A stretch of DNA of 64,000 nt from Streptococcus anginosus (lineage in GTDB: Bacteria > Bacillota > Bacilli > Lactobacillales > Streptococcaceae), in NCBI RefSeq assembly GCF_001697145.1, contig NZ_CP012719.1, positions 1,894,501 to 1,958,500 of the forward strand, written 5' to 3'. This document shows, one piece after another, positions 24,456 through 35,106 of the stretch (positions within the stretch are counted from its first letter, which is position 1; each line of letters starts with the position of its first letter). The notes under the pieces are model-generated. The model was not told the DNA's origin, ran no database searches, and saw only the letters and a program-made list of their open reading frames with translations. A program made the translations under genes and the position numbers.

Positions 24456-25715
24456 ATGAAACGTAAAATGTTGAAAAGTGCTGCAGTTCTTGGAACTGTA
24501 GGGTTGGCTAGCTTGCTTTTAGTAGCTTGCGGAAGTAAAACAAGTAATTCTTCTTCTAGCGACGGCAAGAACATTACAGCCTACGTAGAAAAACAATACG
24601 AAGGCTACATGAAGAAAGCTGCTGCTGCTTTTGAAAAAGAAACTGGTACAAAAGTTACTATTAAGACAGGTGACCAACTTAAAGGTCTTGAAAATCTTTC
24701 ACTTGACAACCAATCTGGCAAGGCTCCAGACGTTATGATGTCTCCATATGACCGCGTAGGTAGTCTCGGTTCGGACGGTCAACTTTCAGAAGTGAAACTT
24801 GACAAAGGTTCAATGACTGATGGCACAACAAAAGCACTCGTAACTACAAAAGGTAAGACTTATGGCGCACCTGCCGTTATCGAAACATTAGTAATGTACT
24901 ACAATAAAGACCTTGTTTCTAAAGCTCCAACTACATTTGCTGAATTAGAAGAACTTGCAAAAGACAGCAAATATGCTTTTGCTAGCGAAAATGGCAAAAC
25001 AACTGGTTTCCTTGCTGACTGGACAAACTTCTATTATACTTATGGTCTGTTAGCGGGTAATGGTGGATACGTCTTTGGTAAGAACGGTACTGATCCTAAA
25101 GACATTGGACTTGCAAATGACGGTTCTATCAAAGGTGTTGAATACGCTAAAACTTGGTATGCAAAATGGCCAAAAGGAATGCAAGATACTAAAGGTGCCG
25201 CAAACTTAATTCAAACTCAATTCCAATCAGGTAAAACAGCTGCTATCATTGAAGGCCCTTGGAAAGCCGCATCATTCAAAGAAGCTAAAGTGAACTATGG
25301 TGTTGCCACTATTCCTACACTTCCAAATGGTAAAAACTATCAAACCTTTGGTGGTGGTAAAGCTTGGGTCATCCCTGCAGGATCTAAAAATGCCAAAGCA
25401 GCTCAAAAGTTTGTTAACTTCTTGACTTCGACTGAACAACAAAAAGCTTTCTATGATGCTACAAACGAAGTACCTGCAAACACAGAGGCTCGTAAATACG
25501 CTGAAGGAAAAAATGATGAATTGACTTCAGCTGTTATTAAACAATTCCAATCTGCTCAACCTATGCCAAATATCTCTGAAATGAGTACTGTATGGGATCC
25601 AGCAGCAAGTATGCTCTTTGATGCTGTAAGTGGTAAAAAAGATACTAAAACCGCTGTAAATGATGCCGTTAAATTGATTAAAGATACTATCAATCAAAAA
25701 TTTGGTAAAAAATAA
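24456..25715 (+). CDS. malX: Maltodextrin-binding lipoprotein
   Basis: 419 residues. A lipoprotein signal peptide ends in LLLVACGSK with the lipid-modified Cys at about residue 25, followed by a Ser-rich linker. The rest is an extracellular solute-binding protein family 1 fold (AYVEKQYEGYMKKAAAAFEK, FGGGKAWVIPAGSKNAKAAQ). It captures maltodextrins for the MalCD permease, energised by a shared MsmK-type ATPase encoded elsewhere. The gene is first of the transport operon, with MalR operators upstream and RBS TTTAGGAGGAATAAATC. Confidence 0.96.
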   Translation: MKRKMLKSAAVLGTVGLASLLLVACGSKTSNSSSSDGKNITAYVEKQYEGYMKKAAAAFEKETGTKVTIKTGDQLKGLENLSLDNQSGKAPDVMMSPYDRVGSLGSDGQLSEVKLDKGSMTDGTTKALVTTKGKTYGAPAVIETLVMYYNKDLVSKAPTTFAELEELAKDSKYAFASENGKTTGFLADWTNFYYTYGLLAGNGGYVFGKNGTDPKDIGLANDGSIKGVEYAKTWYAKWPKGMQDTKGAANLIQTQFQSGKTAAIIEGPWKAASFKEAKVNYGVATIPTLPNGKNYQTFGGGKAWVIPAGSKNAKAAQKFVNFLTSTEQQKAFYDATNEVPANTEARKYAEGKNDELTSAVIKQFQSAQPMPNISEMSTVWDPAASMLFDAVSGKKDTKTAVNDAVKLIKDTINQKFGKK

Positions 25716-25731
25716 AACAGATTGAGGTAGG

Positions 25732-25766
25732 ATAGAACTCGATTGGCAGCACCAGTCGAGTTCTAT
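25732..25766 (+). promoter_or_regulatory. Intergenic hairpin between malX and malC
   Basis: ATAGAACTCGA/TCGAGTTCTAT, an 11-bp perfect stem with a second small stem inside. There is no strong T tract, so it may protect the malX transcript or cause partial termination, giving more binding protein than permease. Confidence 0.65.
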
Positions 25767-25788
25767 ATTTTAGAAAAAGGAGACTCTG

Positions 25789-27084
25789 ATGACTACACAA
25801 CAACAGCCACGTAAAGCATTGCTGCTCTCCCTCATCCCAGGACTTGGGCAAATTTATAATAAACAAAAAGCAAAAGGGGCTATCTTTTTAGGAGTTACCA
25901 TCTTATTTTTGATTTACTTTTTCGCCATTGCTGCTCCTGAGTTAGGAAACTTATTTACTCTCGGTGAGGTGCCTGGACGCGATAACTCTCTTTTCATGCT
26001 GATTCGTGGTGCATTCCACTTTATTCTTGTCATTGTTTATTTCATCTTTTATGCTCTCAATCTAAAAGATGCTTATACTATTGCGAAACGTTGGAATAAT
26101 GATTATCCAGTTCCTACGACTTTCAAAGATATGTTAAAAGGAATTTACGCTAATGGTTTTCCTTACCTATTGATTATTCCTTCATATATTGCAATGACTT
26201 TTGCTATCATTTTCCCTGTATTGGTCACTCTTTTAATCGCCTTTACAAACTATGATTTCCAACATTTGCCTCCAACCAAGCTCTTGGATTGGGTTGGCGT
26301 GACAAACTTCACTAATATTTGGCGACTTAGCACTTTCCGCTCTGCTTTTGGAGCCGTTCTTGGTTGGACTATTATCTGGGCACTGACTGCCTCAACTGTC
26401 CAAATCGTTATTGGTATTTTTACCGCTATTATTGCAAACCAACCATTTATTAAAGGAAAACGCATTTTCGGCGTTATCTTCCTACTGCCTTGGGCTGTCC
26501 CAGCATTTATCACTATCTTAACTTTCAGTAACATGTTCAACGATAGTATCGGTGCGATCAATACCCAAGTCATTCCGCTTCTTGGTAAACTATTGCCATT
26601 CTTAAATGGACATCTGATTCCTTGGAAAACAGATCCAACCTGGACTAAAATTGCTCTAATTATGATGCAAGGTTGGCTTGGTTTCCCTTACATTTATGTA
26701 TTGACACTTGGTATCTTGCAATCCATTCCAAACGATCTTTACGAAGCAGCTTACATTGATGGTGCAAATGCATGGCAAAAATTCCGCAATATCACTTTCC
26801 CAATGATTTTAGCAGTTGCTGCTCCTACACTCATCAGTCAGTATACTTTCAACTTCAACAACTTCTCTATCATGTACCTCTTTAATGATGGCGGTCCTGG
26901 TACGGTTGGTGGTGGTGCAGGTTCGACTGACATCCTCATTTCATGGATTTATCGTTTAACAACAGGTGCAGCTCCTCAATACTCAATGGCTGCTGCGGTA
27001 ACACTTATCATTTCTCTTATTGTGATTTCAATCTCCATGATTGCGTTCAAGAAACTACATGCATTTGATATGGAGGATGTGTAA
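25789..27084 (+). CDS. malC: Maltodextrin ABC transporter permease (MalF-type)
   Basis: 431 residues. N-terminal extra helices (residues ~5-75 with [20 protein letters not shown]) precede the six-helix permease core. The ABC loop [20 protein letters not shown] (EAA motif, about 320) contacts the ATPase. It forms the channel with MalD. It lies 73 bp after malX beyond a hairpin, and two bases before malD. RBS AAAAGGAGACTCTG. Confidence 0.95.
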   Translation: MTTQQQPRKALLLSLIPGLGQIYNKQKAKGAIFLGVTILFLIYFFAIAAPELGNLFTLGEVPGRDNSLFMLIRGAFHFILVIVYFIFYALNLKDAYTIAKRWNNDYPVPTTFKDMLKGIYANGFPYLLIIPSYIAMTFAIIFPVLVTLLIAFTNYDFQHLPPTKLLDWVGVTNFTNIWRLSTFRSAFGAVLGWTIIWALTASTVQIVIGIFTAIIANQPFIKGKRIFGVIFLLPWAVPAFITILTFSNMFNDSIGAINTQVIPLLGKLLPFLNGHLIPWKTDPTWTKIALIMMQGWLGFPYIYVLTLGILQSIPNDLYEAAYIDGANAWQKFRNITFPMILAVAAPTLISQYTFNFNNFSIMYLFNDGGPGTVGGGAGSTDILISWIYRLTTGAAPQYSMAAAVTLIISLIVISISMIAFKKLHAFDMEDV

Positions 27085-27085
27085 G

Positions 27086-27928
27086 ATGAATAATTCTATT
27101 AAATTTAAACGCCGTTTAAACCACTTTTTAACTTATTTCTATCTAGTGGCTTTATCTATTATCATTATCTATCCTCTCTTGATTACGATTATGTCTGCTT
27201 TCAAGACAGGGAATGTCCTTGCGTTTAAGCTAGATACAGATATTAATTTTAGCCTAGAAAACTTTAGCAAGCTTTTTACTGAAACTCTTTATGGGACTTG
27301 GTACTTTAACACTTTAATCATTGCTATCTTGACAATGATTATCCAAACAAGTATAGTTGTACTAGCTGGTTACGCTTATAGTCGTTATAATTTCCTAGCT
27401 AGAAAACAAAGTCTGGTCTTCTTCTTAATCATTCAAATGGTGCCAACAATGGCTGCCCTGACCGCCTTCTTCGTTATGGCTTTGATGTTAAATGCGCTCA
27501 ACCACAGTTGGTTCCTCATCTTCCTTTATGTCGGCGGTGGTATCCCAATGAACGCTTGGCTCATGAAAGGATATTTTGATACTGTGCCTATCTCGCTTGA
27601 TGAGTCCGCTAAATTGGACGGTGCTGGTCACTTCAGACGCTTCTGGCAAATTGTACTGCCACTCGTTCGTCCAATGATTGCTGTACAAGCTCTCTGGGCT
27701 TTCATGGGACCATTCGGAGACTACATCTTATCTAGTTTCTTACTTCGTGAAAAAGAATTCTATACAGTTGCTGTTGGTTTACAAACCTTTGTTAGTGATG
27801 TGAAGAATTTGAAGATTGCCTACTTCTCAGCAGGTGCTATCTTGATTGCCTTGCCAATCTGTATCTTATTCTTCTTCCTACAAAAGAACTTTGTATCTGG
27901 TTTAACAAGTGGTGGCGACAAGGGATAA
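27086..27928 (+). CDS. malD: Maltodextrin ABC transporter permease (MalG-type)
   Basis: 280 residues from ATG 27086, which has ATGGAGGATGTGTAAG upstream; the longer frame overlaps malC without a ribosome site. Six membrane helices, with the EAA-type loop appearing as [20 protein letters not shown] (about 180-200). It is the second permease subunit, partner of MalC. Confidence 0.95.
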   Translation: MNNSIKFKRRLNHFLTYFYLVALSIIIIYPLLITIMSAFKTGNVLAFKLDTDINFSLENFSKLFTETLYGTWYFNTLIIAILTMIIQTSIVVLAGYAYSRYNFLARKQSLVFFLIIQMVPTMAALTAFFVMALMLNALNHSWFLIFLYVGGGIPMNAWLMKGYFDTVPISLDESAKLDGAGHFRRFWQIVLPLVRPMIAVQALWAFMGPFGDYILSSFLLREKEFYTVAVGLQTFVSDVKNLKIAYFSAGAILIALPICILFFFLQKNFVSGLTSGGDKG

Positions 27929-27966
27929 TCTTGTCCCACCCTCTTTTATTTATAGTTGTATGATAG

Positions 27967-27987
27967 CCAATAAACACAGTTTATTGG
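27967..27987. repeat. Hairpin in the malD-malA gap
   Basis: CCAATAAAC-ACA-GTTTATTGG, nine perfect pairs. There is no T run, so it is more likely a processing or attenuating element than a full terminator. Confidence 0.5.
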
Positions 27988-28023
27988 TCGTCACCTGATT
28001 ATAAATTTTAGAAAGAAATGCTT

Positions 28024-28836
28024 ATGTTACCTTATCCATTTAATTATTTTTCCAGTATTTATGGTTTTAAAAAGCCTTTTGCTAATCGGAAATTGCTGAC
28101 ATGGTTTCAGCTGATTTTCACTAGTGTCTTTTTAATTTCCTTATCCATGATACCAATTGCGATTCAAAATTCTTCACTCAAAAGTTACCCACTCACCACT
28201 TTTGTAGACGGTGTTTTTGACTCGCTAACAAAAGAAACAATGGCTGATATTGCAGAGAACGCTAAAATAGAAAATCATCAATTTAGCTATTCTGGCCAGC
28301 AAGCAACTCACAATAGCAAAACGGGAACTGTCATTCTTGGAAAAGAGAATACAACCTTAGAAGAAAAGTTAACGCTTGCTTTTGAGCCAAAGCAATTGGT
28401 TATTAGTAAAAAAGGAAGAAAACTAGCAGAAATTCAATACCAGCATATTAATCAAGCTACTTTGAAAGATAAAGCCGCTCTGAGTGCTGCCATTTCTCAA
28501 GACTGGTTCCAACAAAATCGTGTGACAGTCAGTCTATTTTTGATTCTGATTTCAGGATTTCTATTGGCATTAAACTTCTTTATTATCCTTCTAGGTGCTA
28601 CTTTTTTCCTTTATTTAACGAAAAAATCCCGTCTCTTCTCCTTTAAAACAGTCAAAGAATGCTATCACTTTGCTTTGAACTGTTTGGGATTGCCAACTTT
28701 GATTGCTGTTGCAGTAGGGTTATTGTTCGGTCAAGCCATGACCACTATGATTACCATTCAAAACATTCTTTTTGTTCTTTATCTCGTCATTATTTTCTAT
28801 CGGACACATTTCCGTGATGAAAAAATGAAAAAGTAG
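28024..28836 (+). CDS. malA: MalA, DUF1189 membrane protein of the maltodextrin cluster
   Basis: About 270 residues; two ATGs six bases apart are possible and the second gives better spacing from AGAAAG. One membrane helix near residue 30 and three to four in the C-terminal third flank an extracytoplasmic domain (about 50-165). DUF1189 members occur next to malR in streptococci. The role is not established. It lies 10 bp upstream of malR, which it overlaps in transcription. Confidence 0.8.
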   Translation: MLPYPFNYFSSIYGFKKPFANRKLLTWFQLIFTSVFLISLSMIPIAIQNSSLKSYPLTTFVDGVFDSLTKETMADIAENAKIENHQFSYSGQQATHNSKTGTVILGKENTTLEEKLTLAFEPKQLVISKKGRKLAEIQYQHINQATLKDKAALSAAISQDWFQQNRVTVSLFLILISGFLLALNFFIILLGATFFLYLTKKSRLFSFKTVKECYHFALNCLGLPTLIAVAVGLLFGQAMTTMITIQNILFVLYLVIIFYRTHFRDEKMKK

Positions 28837-28846
28837 GAGGTTTTTT

Positions 28847-29833
28847 ATGCGAGTTACTATTAAAGAAGTTGCTAAATTGGCAGGAGTTTCGCCTTCTACC
28901 GTTACCCGTGTGATTCAAAACAAATCCAGCATTAGCGATGAAACAAAAAAAAGAGTCCGCAAGGCTATGAAAGAATTGAATTATCACCCTAATCTCAATG
29001 CACGTAGTCTTGTTAGCAGTTACACACAAGTCATTGGGATTGTTTTACCTGATGATTCAGACACTTTTTATCAAAATCCGTTCTTTCCTTCTGTTTTCCG
29101 CGGAATTGCTCAGGTGGCTTCCGAGCATCACTACGCTATCCAAATTGCAACCGGGAAAAATGAAAAAGAGCGCATGGAAGCCATTTCCCAAATGGTTCTT
29201 GGCAAACGAGTAGACGGACTCATCTTTCTCTACTCTCAAGAAAATGATCCACTAGTGAAAATGGTCAGTGAAGAACAATTTCCTTTCTTAATTTTAGGAA
29301 AATCGCTTTCTCCGTTTATTCCTTTGGTGGATAATGACAATATCCAAGCTGGATATGACGCAACAGAATATTTTATCAAAAAAGACTGCCACAATATTGC
29401 TTTTATTGGTGGTAGCAAAAGACTATTTGTAACGCAAGATCGCTATAAAGGGTATCAAAAAGCACTAGAGGATTATCACTTAGAGCTTGACCCTCAAAAT
29501 ACAGCCTTTGCAAATGAATTTTTGGAAGACAAAGGATATCAATTTACCAAGCGCCTTCTCAGTCATGATACAAAAATTGATGCTATTATCACAACAGACA
29601 GTATGCTGGCAGAAGGAGTTTGTAATTATTTAAATGAAAATCAATTGTCTGTTCCCACTCTAGCCTTTGACTCTATTAAACCCAAACTTGATTTAACAGC
29701 TTATGTAGACATTAACACATTAGAGCTAGGGCGGGTTTCGTTCAAGACTATTCTACAAATTATCAATGATACCAAAGAAAATCGACAAATTTGCTATCGC
29801 CAATTGATTCCACATCGCATTATCGAACGATAA
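28847..29833 (+). CDS. malR: LacI-family repressor of the maltodextrin genes
   Basis: 328 residues. The N-terminal LacI HTH and hinge are typical: VTIKEVAKLAGVSPSTVTRV, NYHPNLNARSLVSS. A periplasmic-binding-like sensor domain follows. In pneumococcus MalR represses malX and malMP and is released by maltose or maltodextrins. The operators seen at 24171 and 24389 have the expected AAAACGTTTGC core. RBS AGGAGGTTTTTT. Confidence 0.93.
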   Translation: MRVTIKEVAKLAGVSPSTVTRVIQNKSSISDETKKRVRKAMKELNYHPNLNARSLVSSYTQVIGIVLPDDSDTFYQNPFFPSVFRGIAQVASEHHYAIQIATGKNEKERMEAISQMVLGKRVDGLIFLYSQENDPLVKMVSEEQFPFLILGKSLSPFIPLVDNDNIQAGYDATEYFIKKDCHNIAFIGGSKRLFVTQDRYKGYQKALEDYHLELDPQNTAFANEFLEDKGYQFTKRLLSHDTKIDAIITTDSMLAEGVCNYLNENQLSVPTLAFDSIKPKLDLTAYVDINTLELGRVSFKTILQIINDTKENRQICYRQLIPHRIIER

Positions 29834-29846
29834 AGAAAGGAAGTTT

Positions 29847-31922
29847 ATGACTTTCCGAACATTCCAAGCCTATTTAGATGACCAAAGTCTCATCACTATT
29901 GAGTTAGAAAAACAATTTTATGCCGAACCATTACAATTTACAATTGAAACGGTTGATCGTGCAGAAACTTTACGGATAAGAGCTGTAGGAGAACATGACA
30001 ACTTCGTGCAATACCGTCTTGCTCCTCTTGAGCCGTTAGATTTAACCAGTCATTATTGGATTTACGACCAAGATCGCAATAAAACTTTCTTACAATTTCG
30101 CCATATTGTGAGAAAACCGATTTTTGACCAAACATTTACCTACAACGGAAGCGATTTAGGGGCTCATTATACTCCACAAGCAACTATTTTTAAGCTTTGG
30201 GCACCAATTTCTGAACAAGTATTGCTTCATTTGCAAAATGACATTTACCCAATGATGCTCGGAGAAAAAGGAGTTTGGCAAGCAGAAGTCTCTGGAGATT
30301 TTGATGGGGCGGCTTATTACTATCTACACAAAGTGAATGGTCATTGGGTGGAAGTACACGATCCTTATGCCTTATCTTCAGAAAGCAATTCTGGCGTTAG
30401 TTATGTTGTCAATCCAGAGAAAATTACTCGCCCAATTCACCGAGCAGCAACACAAATTCCAATAACAAAAGCTGTTATCTACGAGATGAGTGTGCGAGAT
30501 TTTTCCATGCAAAAAGAAGCTGAGTTTTCTTACCCTGGTAAATTCAAATCCCTAACAGAGTCTCCGCAATTGCAAGAGCATACTTTAGGAATGGATTACA
30601 TCAAACAGCTTGGAGTAACCCACATTCAGCTCATGCCTTTGTATGATTTTGGCAGCGTTGATGAAAATCATACAGAACTCGTGTATAACTGGGGCTACGA
30701 CCCTATGCAATACAATCTTCCTGACGGTAGCTTTGCAACGAATCCACATGATCCTTATACAAGAATCGTTGAATTGCAAGAAGCAATCGCTACTTATCAT
30801 CAAGCCGACATTAGTGTTATCATGGACGTCGTTTACAATCATGTCTACGATCCTAAAGCCTATGCTTTTGAAAAAATCGTCCCAGGCTATTTCTTCCGCT
30901 ACGATCACAACGGCAATTTGACAAATGGGACTTTCTGTGGGAACGATGTGGCAAGTGAGCGGGCAATGGTTCGTAGCTATATTAAGCATTCCCTCAAACA
31001 ATGGCTAACTCTTTATGGAATGGATGGCTTCCGCTTTGACCTCATGGGCATTCTAGATATGGAAACCATGAAGCAGATTGCAGAGGAATTGAAGTTTCTT
31101 TATCCAAATGTTTATTTGTATGGAGAAGGGTGGCGTATGGCTACCGGACTGGATAGCAATCGGCTTGCACATCAATTCAACGCCGCTCAATTACCAAACT
31201 ATGGTTTTTTCAGCGACCACTTCCGCAATACAATCAAAGAAACGATTTTAGAAGGCAGTCAAATCCAAGATCCTAAACCAATAGATACAATAGAAAATGT
31301 ATTGACGGCTAATGTTGGATTAACGGAAACAGCACATTTTATTGCACCCCAGCAAGCTATCAACTACGTAGAATGCCATGATGATGCAACGGCTTTTGAT
31401 TATTTTACAATTAAAAAGCCAGATATCTCTCTAAATGAGCGGTTAGCAGATGCACGACTCGCTTTGCATATTACTTTGTTAGCTCAGGGAGTACCATTCA
31501 TCCATAGCGGGCAAGAGTTTTTCCGCAGTAAAAACCTCATGGATAATACTTATAATGCTCCAGACACCATCAACCGTCTTGATTGGCTACGCTCCATTGA
31601 ATATGAGAAAGACGTAGATTTTATTCGCCAGTTAGTCCAATTCAGAAAAGCAAATCCGCTCCTCAGTTTGGAAACAAGAACAGAAATTAAAGATTACTGT
31701 TCTATCGAATGGCTAACTGATTCTGTGGTTGAATATAAAATTAAAGAAAAAGAAGATCAAATCACAATCCTCATTAACTTTGGAAACGAAGCATTTAGCT
31801 ATCCAAATCAGGATAAACAAGCTATTTTTATCAACTACCCAGAGATCAGCCTTGACGTTCCTCTCAATACTAACAAAGATTCCTGTACTGTCCCTGCAAA
31901 ACAAGTTCTCGTACTTAAATAA
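29847..31922 (+). CDS. pulA: Type I pullulanase / glycogen-debranching GH13 enzyme
   Basis: 691 residues with no signal peptide, so intracellular. A CBM48 domain (AHYTPQATIFKLWAPISEQV, about 105-125) precedes the GH13 catalytic domain. The type I pullulanase hallmark YNWGYDP (about 280) is present. Catalytic regions: DVVYNHVY, GFRFDLMGI (nucleophile Asp, about 396), YGEGW (acid Glu) and VECHDD. It cuts alpha-1,6 branches of imported glucans so that glgP/malQ can finish them. It lies 13 bp after malR. Confidence 0.9.
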   Translation: MTFRTFQAYLDDQSLITIELEKQFYAEPLQFTIETVDRAETLRIRAVGEHDNFVQYRLAPLEPLDLTSHYWIYDQDRNKTFLQFRHIVRKPIFDQTFTYNGSDLGAHYTPQATIFKLWAPISEQVLLHLQNDIYPMMLGEKGVWQAEVSGDFDGAAYYYLHKVNGHWVEVHDPYALSSESNSGVSYVVNPEKITRPIHRAATQIPITKAVIYEMSVRDFSMQKEAEFSYPGKFKSLTESPQLQEHTLGMDYIKQLGVTHIQLMPLYDFGSVDENHTELVYNWGYDPMQYNLPDGSFATNPHDPYTRIVELQEAIATYHQADISVIMDVVYNHVYDPKAYAFEKIVPGYFFRYDHNGNLTNGTFCGNDVASERAMVRSYIKHSLKQWLTLYGMDGFRFDLMGILDMETMKQIAEELKFLYPNVYLYGEGWRMATGLDSNRLAHQFNAAQLPNYGFFSDHFRNTIKETILEGSQIQDPKPIDTIENVLTANVGLTETAHFIAPQQAINYVECHDDATAFDYFTIKKPDISLNERLADARLALHITLLAQGVPFIHSGQEFFRSKNLMDNTYNAPDTINRLDWLRSIEYEKDVDFIRQLVQFRKANPLLSLETRTEIKDYCSIEWLTDSVVEYKIKEKEDQITILINFGNEAFSYPNQDKQAIFINYPEISLDVPLNTNKDSCTVPAKQVLVLK

Positions 31923-31992
31923 TCGTAACATCTGTTTTATTTGTCTCGCACTAAAAACCACGAGACAGACTGAAAGTCATATAACAAAAAAC

Positions 31993-32026
31993 ATCAGATT
32001 GGCTAAACAAACCAATCTGATATTTT
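31993..32026. terminator. Terminator pulA/YitT gene
   Basis: ATCAGATTGG - nine bases - CCAATCTGAT then ATTTTATT, between convergent genes. Confidence 0.85.
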
Positions 32027-32960
32027 ATTCTTCTACGAAACGTCCAAGAATGTGAACATTATCTGCTACCGATACAAAAGCATGCGGATCGGTTTTACGC
32101 ATAATATGTTTAAATTCATTAAATTCAGCACGCGTAATGACTGTAATCAAAACAGTCTTTTTCTCATGATTGTAAGTTCCTTCTGCACCATTAACCATGG
32201 TTGCACCACGATGCAATTTGTTATGAATTTTATCAACAACTTCTTCGGGATGACTGGTAATAATCATCGCCTGCATCTTCTTTTGCTTAGTAAAGACTGC
32301 ATCTGTCACACGGCTTGACACAAAAATCGTAATCATCGAATATAGTGCATATTTCCAGCCGAAAGTCACACCGGCAATGATCATAATCATGCCATTAACC
32401 ATAAAGGAAATATTTCCCACATTTCTGCCGGTTTTCTTCCGAACCGTCAAGCTGACAATATCCGTCCCCCCACTGGAAATATTGGAACGCAAAGCAAAGC
32501 CGATTCCCATTCCCATGATGACCCCACCAAACAAGGCATTGATAATCGGGTCATTTGTTAAACTCACTTCAGGAACAAACTGGATAAACAGCGAGCTCAT
32601 GGAAACGGTTATAAAAGTAAATACCGTAAACTTGTGCCCAATTTGATACCAAGCCAAAATCATCAGCGGGATATTGATGAGGTAGAAAGTCACAGAAACA
32701 GGAATAGTAAATCCTAAAAAACGTGTACTTAAAGCAGCTAAAATCTGTGCCAATCCAGTCGCACCACTTGAATAAACATGTCCCGGTTGAAAGAAAAGAT
32801 TCACTGCAACCGCAGATAGAAAACCATAAATGAGCGAAGCAGAAATCTTTTCATCGTATTTCTCACGAGAAATACTCTTAAGTACTCGTATCAACTTAAA
32901 ATCATAGGCTAGACGGCGCAAATAATAACGCAATCGTTTGTAAATCTTACTTTTCTTCAT
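32025..32960 (-). CDS. YitT-family membrane protein
   Basis: 311 residues. Five to six membrane helices (for example [33 protein letters not shown] [16 protein letters not shown]) form the YitT/DUF161 domain. A cytoplasmic DUF2179 domain follows (about 225-300: [40 protein letters not shown]). The function of the family is unknown. It overlaps the 3' end of aspS by 14 bp and is probably co-transcribed with it. Confidence 0.88.
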   Translation of the reverse strand: MKKSKIYKRLRYYLRRLAYDFKLIRVLKSISREKYDEKISASLIYGFLSAVAVNLFFQPGHVYSSGATGLAQILAALSTRFLGFTIPVSVTFYLINIPLMILAWYQIGHKFTVFTFITVSMSSLFIQFVPEVSLTNDPIINALFGGVIMGMGIGFALRSNISSGGTDIVSLTVRKKTGRNVGNISFMVNGMIMIIAGVTFGWKYALYSMITIFVSSRVTDAVFTKQKKMQAMIITSHPEEVVDKIHNKLHRGATMVNGAEGTYNHEKKTVLITVITRAEFNEFKHIMRKTDPHAFVSVADNVHILGRFVEE

Positions 32961-34701
32961 GAGTTTCTACTTGTAAACTTAATTCTTCAAGTTGTTTGGC
33001 GTCAACTATGCTTGGTGCCTGAGTCATTGGATCACTTGCTTTGTTGTTTTTAGGGAAAGCAATCACTTCGCGGATATTTTCCTCACCAGCCAGCAACATG
33101 ACAAAGCGATCGAGGCCAATTGCCAGTCCACCATGTGGCGGGAAACCATAATCCATTGCTTCTAGCAAGAAACCAAATTGATCAGTAGCTTCTTCTTCAG
33201 AAAAACCAAGGGCTTTAAACATTCGTTCTTGCAAATCTTTGTGGTTAATACGAAGACTTCCACCACCCAATTCATAACCATTCAAGACAATATCATAAGC
33301 AATAGCACGAACCCTGCTCAAATCACCTTCTAATTCATGGGCTGTGTCCGCTTGTGGAAGAGTGAAGGGATGGTGTGCACTCATATAACGACCTTCTTCT
33401 TCCGACCATTCAAACATTGGCCAATCCACAACCCAAAGGTAATTAAATTTCGATTCATCAATCAAGCCCAACTCTTTTGCCAAACGTATACGCAAAGCAC
33501 CTAGTGCTGCATTGGCAATTTCCAGTGTATCCGCTACAAAAAGAACCAAATCATTGTCTTCAAGCTGTAAAGCATCTGTCAAGTCACTTGTCAAGCCTTT
33601 CAAAAACTTAGCAACTGGTCCATTTAGTTCACCTGATGCCACTTTCACCCAAGCAAGTCCTTTTGCTCCATACTGTTTTGCTTGCTCTGTCAACTTATCT
33701 ATATCTTTTCGCGAATAGCTGTCAGCTGCATTTTTCACAACAATAGCTTTAACAGCTGGTGCTTCTGAGAAAACTTTGAAGTCAATTCCCTTGACAAGAT
33801 CTGTCAAGTCTTGCAATAGCATCTCAAAACGTGTATCTGGTTTATCACTTCCATACAAAGCCATTGCATCATCATATTTCATTCGTGGGAATGGTAGTGT
33901 AACCTCAATCCCCTTCGTTTCTTTCATCACTCGAGCAATCAAGCCTTCTGTAATATCTTGAATTTCTTGATCAGATAGGAAAGAAGTTTCTAAGTCAACT
34001 TGTGTAAACTCTGGTTGACGGTCTCCGCGCAAATCCTCATCACGGAAGCATTTTACAATTTGATAATACCGATCAAATCCAGCATTCATCAACAGTTGCT
34101 TGGTAATTTGAGGGCTTTGTGGCAGAGCATAGAAATGACCTTGGTTCACTCGACTTGGTACCAAATAATCACGCGCCCCTTCTGGAGTTGACTTAGTAAG
34201 AAACGGCGTTTCCACATCAATAAATTCAAGCTCATCTAAGTAATTGCGGATAGAATGTGTTACCTTAGCTCGCAATTTCAAATTTGCCAACATTTCAGGA
34301 CGACGAAGGTCTAAATAACGGTAACGGAGACGGGTATCATCATTCGCTTCAATACCGTCTTTGATTTCAAATGGAGTCGTTTTGGCCGTATTGAGAACTG
34401 TCAGATTCTCCACGTGTAGTTCAACAGTTCCCGTTGCCAATTTATCATTCGCCTGCGTACGGGCTTCTACTTTTCCAGTCACTTCAATCACATATTCGCT
34501 TCGTAAACTTTCAGCGATTTCCATGACTTCTTTATCCACATTTTCAGGATTGATAACTAGCTGCATGATGCCTTCACGGTCGCGCAAATCAATGAAAATC
34601 AACCCTCCCAAGTCACGACGACGGGACACCCAACCTTTCAAAGTGATTTCTTGACCAACATGTTCACTACGAACACGCCCAGCATACATTGAACGTTTCA
34701 T
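32947..34701 (-). CDS. aspS: Aspartyl-tRNA synthetase
   Basis: 584 residues, class IIb with the bacterial GAD insertion. An N-terminal OB fold ([20 protein letters not shown]) binds the anticodon. Class II motif 2 is [16 protein letters not shown] and motif 3 is [14 protein letters not shown]. It charges tRNA-Asp. RBS TTGGAGAATAAAA. The length is normal. Confidence 0.98.
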   Translation of the reverse strand: MKRSMYAGRVRSEHVGQEITLKGWVSRRRDLGGLIFIDLRDREGIMQLVINPENVDKEVMEIAESLRSEYVIEVTGKVEARTQANDKLATGTVELHVENLTVLNTAKTTPFEIKDGIEANDDTRLRYRYLDLRRPEMLANLKLRAKVTHSIRNYLDELEFIDVETPFLTKSTPEGARDYLVPSRVNQGHFYALPQSPQITKQLLMNAGFDRYYQIVKCFRDEDLRGDRQPEFTQVDLETSFLSDQEIQDITEGLIARVMKETKGIEVTLPFPRMKYDDAMALYGSDKPDTRFEMLLQDLTDLVKGIDFKVFSEAPAVKAIVVKNAADSYSRKDIDKLTEQAKQYGAKGLAWVKVASGELNGPVAKFLKGLTSDLTDALQLEDNDLVLFVADTLEIANAALGALRIRLAKELGLIDESKFNYLWVVDWPMFEWSEEEGRYMSAHHPFTLPQADTAHELEGDLSRVRAIAYDIVLNGYELGGGSLRINHKDLQERMFKALGFSEEEATDQFGFLLEAMDYGFPPHGGLAIGLDRFVMLLAGEENIREVIAFPKNNKASDPMTQAPSIVDAKQLEELSLQVETHEEK

Positions 34702-34819
34702 TTTTATTCTCCAAACTTTTAATTCTTTTACTATTTTACCACAAAAGCGATGAAAAAGAAGACATGCTTTTCAAAATCTTCATATCTTAACGTAATATTT
34801 CACAAAAGAAGATGACGAC

Positions 34820-35026
34820 TCACCTCTTACTTTCTTTGTCATATAATTCAGGATGCAAAACCTTGACCACATAACTTGATGCTAAGCGCAATAGCCCTGC
34901 TGCTAAGCCAAAAATCGGTGCTAAAAACCGAAAAAAGAAATCCCCTCTCACAAAATAGGCAATTCCTCCTATAATCAAAAAAACAATTAGAAACTGAATT
35001 ACAGACGGAATGATTATTTTTTTCAT
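34820..35026 (-). CDS. Small two-helix membrane protein (68 aa)
   Basis: ATG at 35024-35026 with GTGGAGAGAACA upstream. Two hydrophobic helices (VIQFLIVFLIIGGIAYFV and FLAPIFGLAAGLLRLASSYV) and a basic end HPELYDKESKR. It is conserved in kind near hisS/aspS in streptococci, but I cannot name a function. It lies alone between the two synthetase genes. Confidence 0.65.
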   Translation of the reverse strand: MKKIIIPSVIQFLIVFLIIGGIAYFVRGDFFFRFLAPIFGLAAGLLRLASSYVVKVLHPELYDKESKR

Positions 35027-35106
35027 TGTTCTCTCCACTTCTACTTCAACATTCTACTATAGTTATGAGAAAAAAAGCCATTTGACCGGCTTTCTCCCTT
35101 TTTAAA

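Noticed and set aside
26250..26573. Minus-strand frame within malC, and similar frames within glgP, pulA, aspS, hisS and dltA
   Set aside because: They lie antisense to well-identified genes, have no ribosome sites and match no family.
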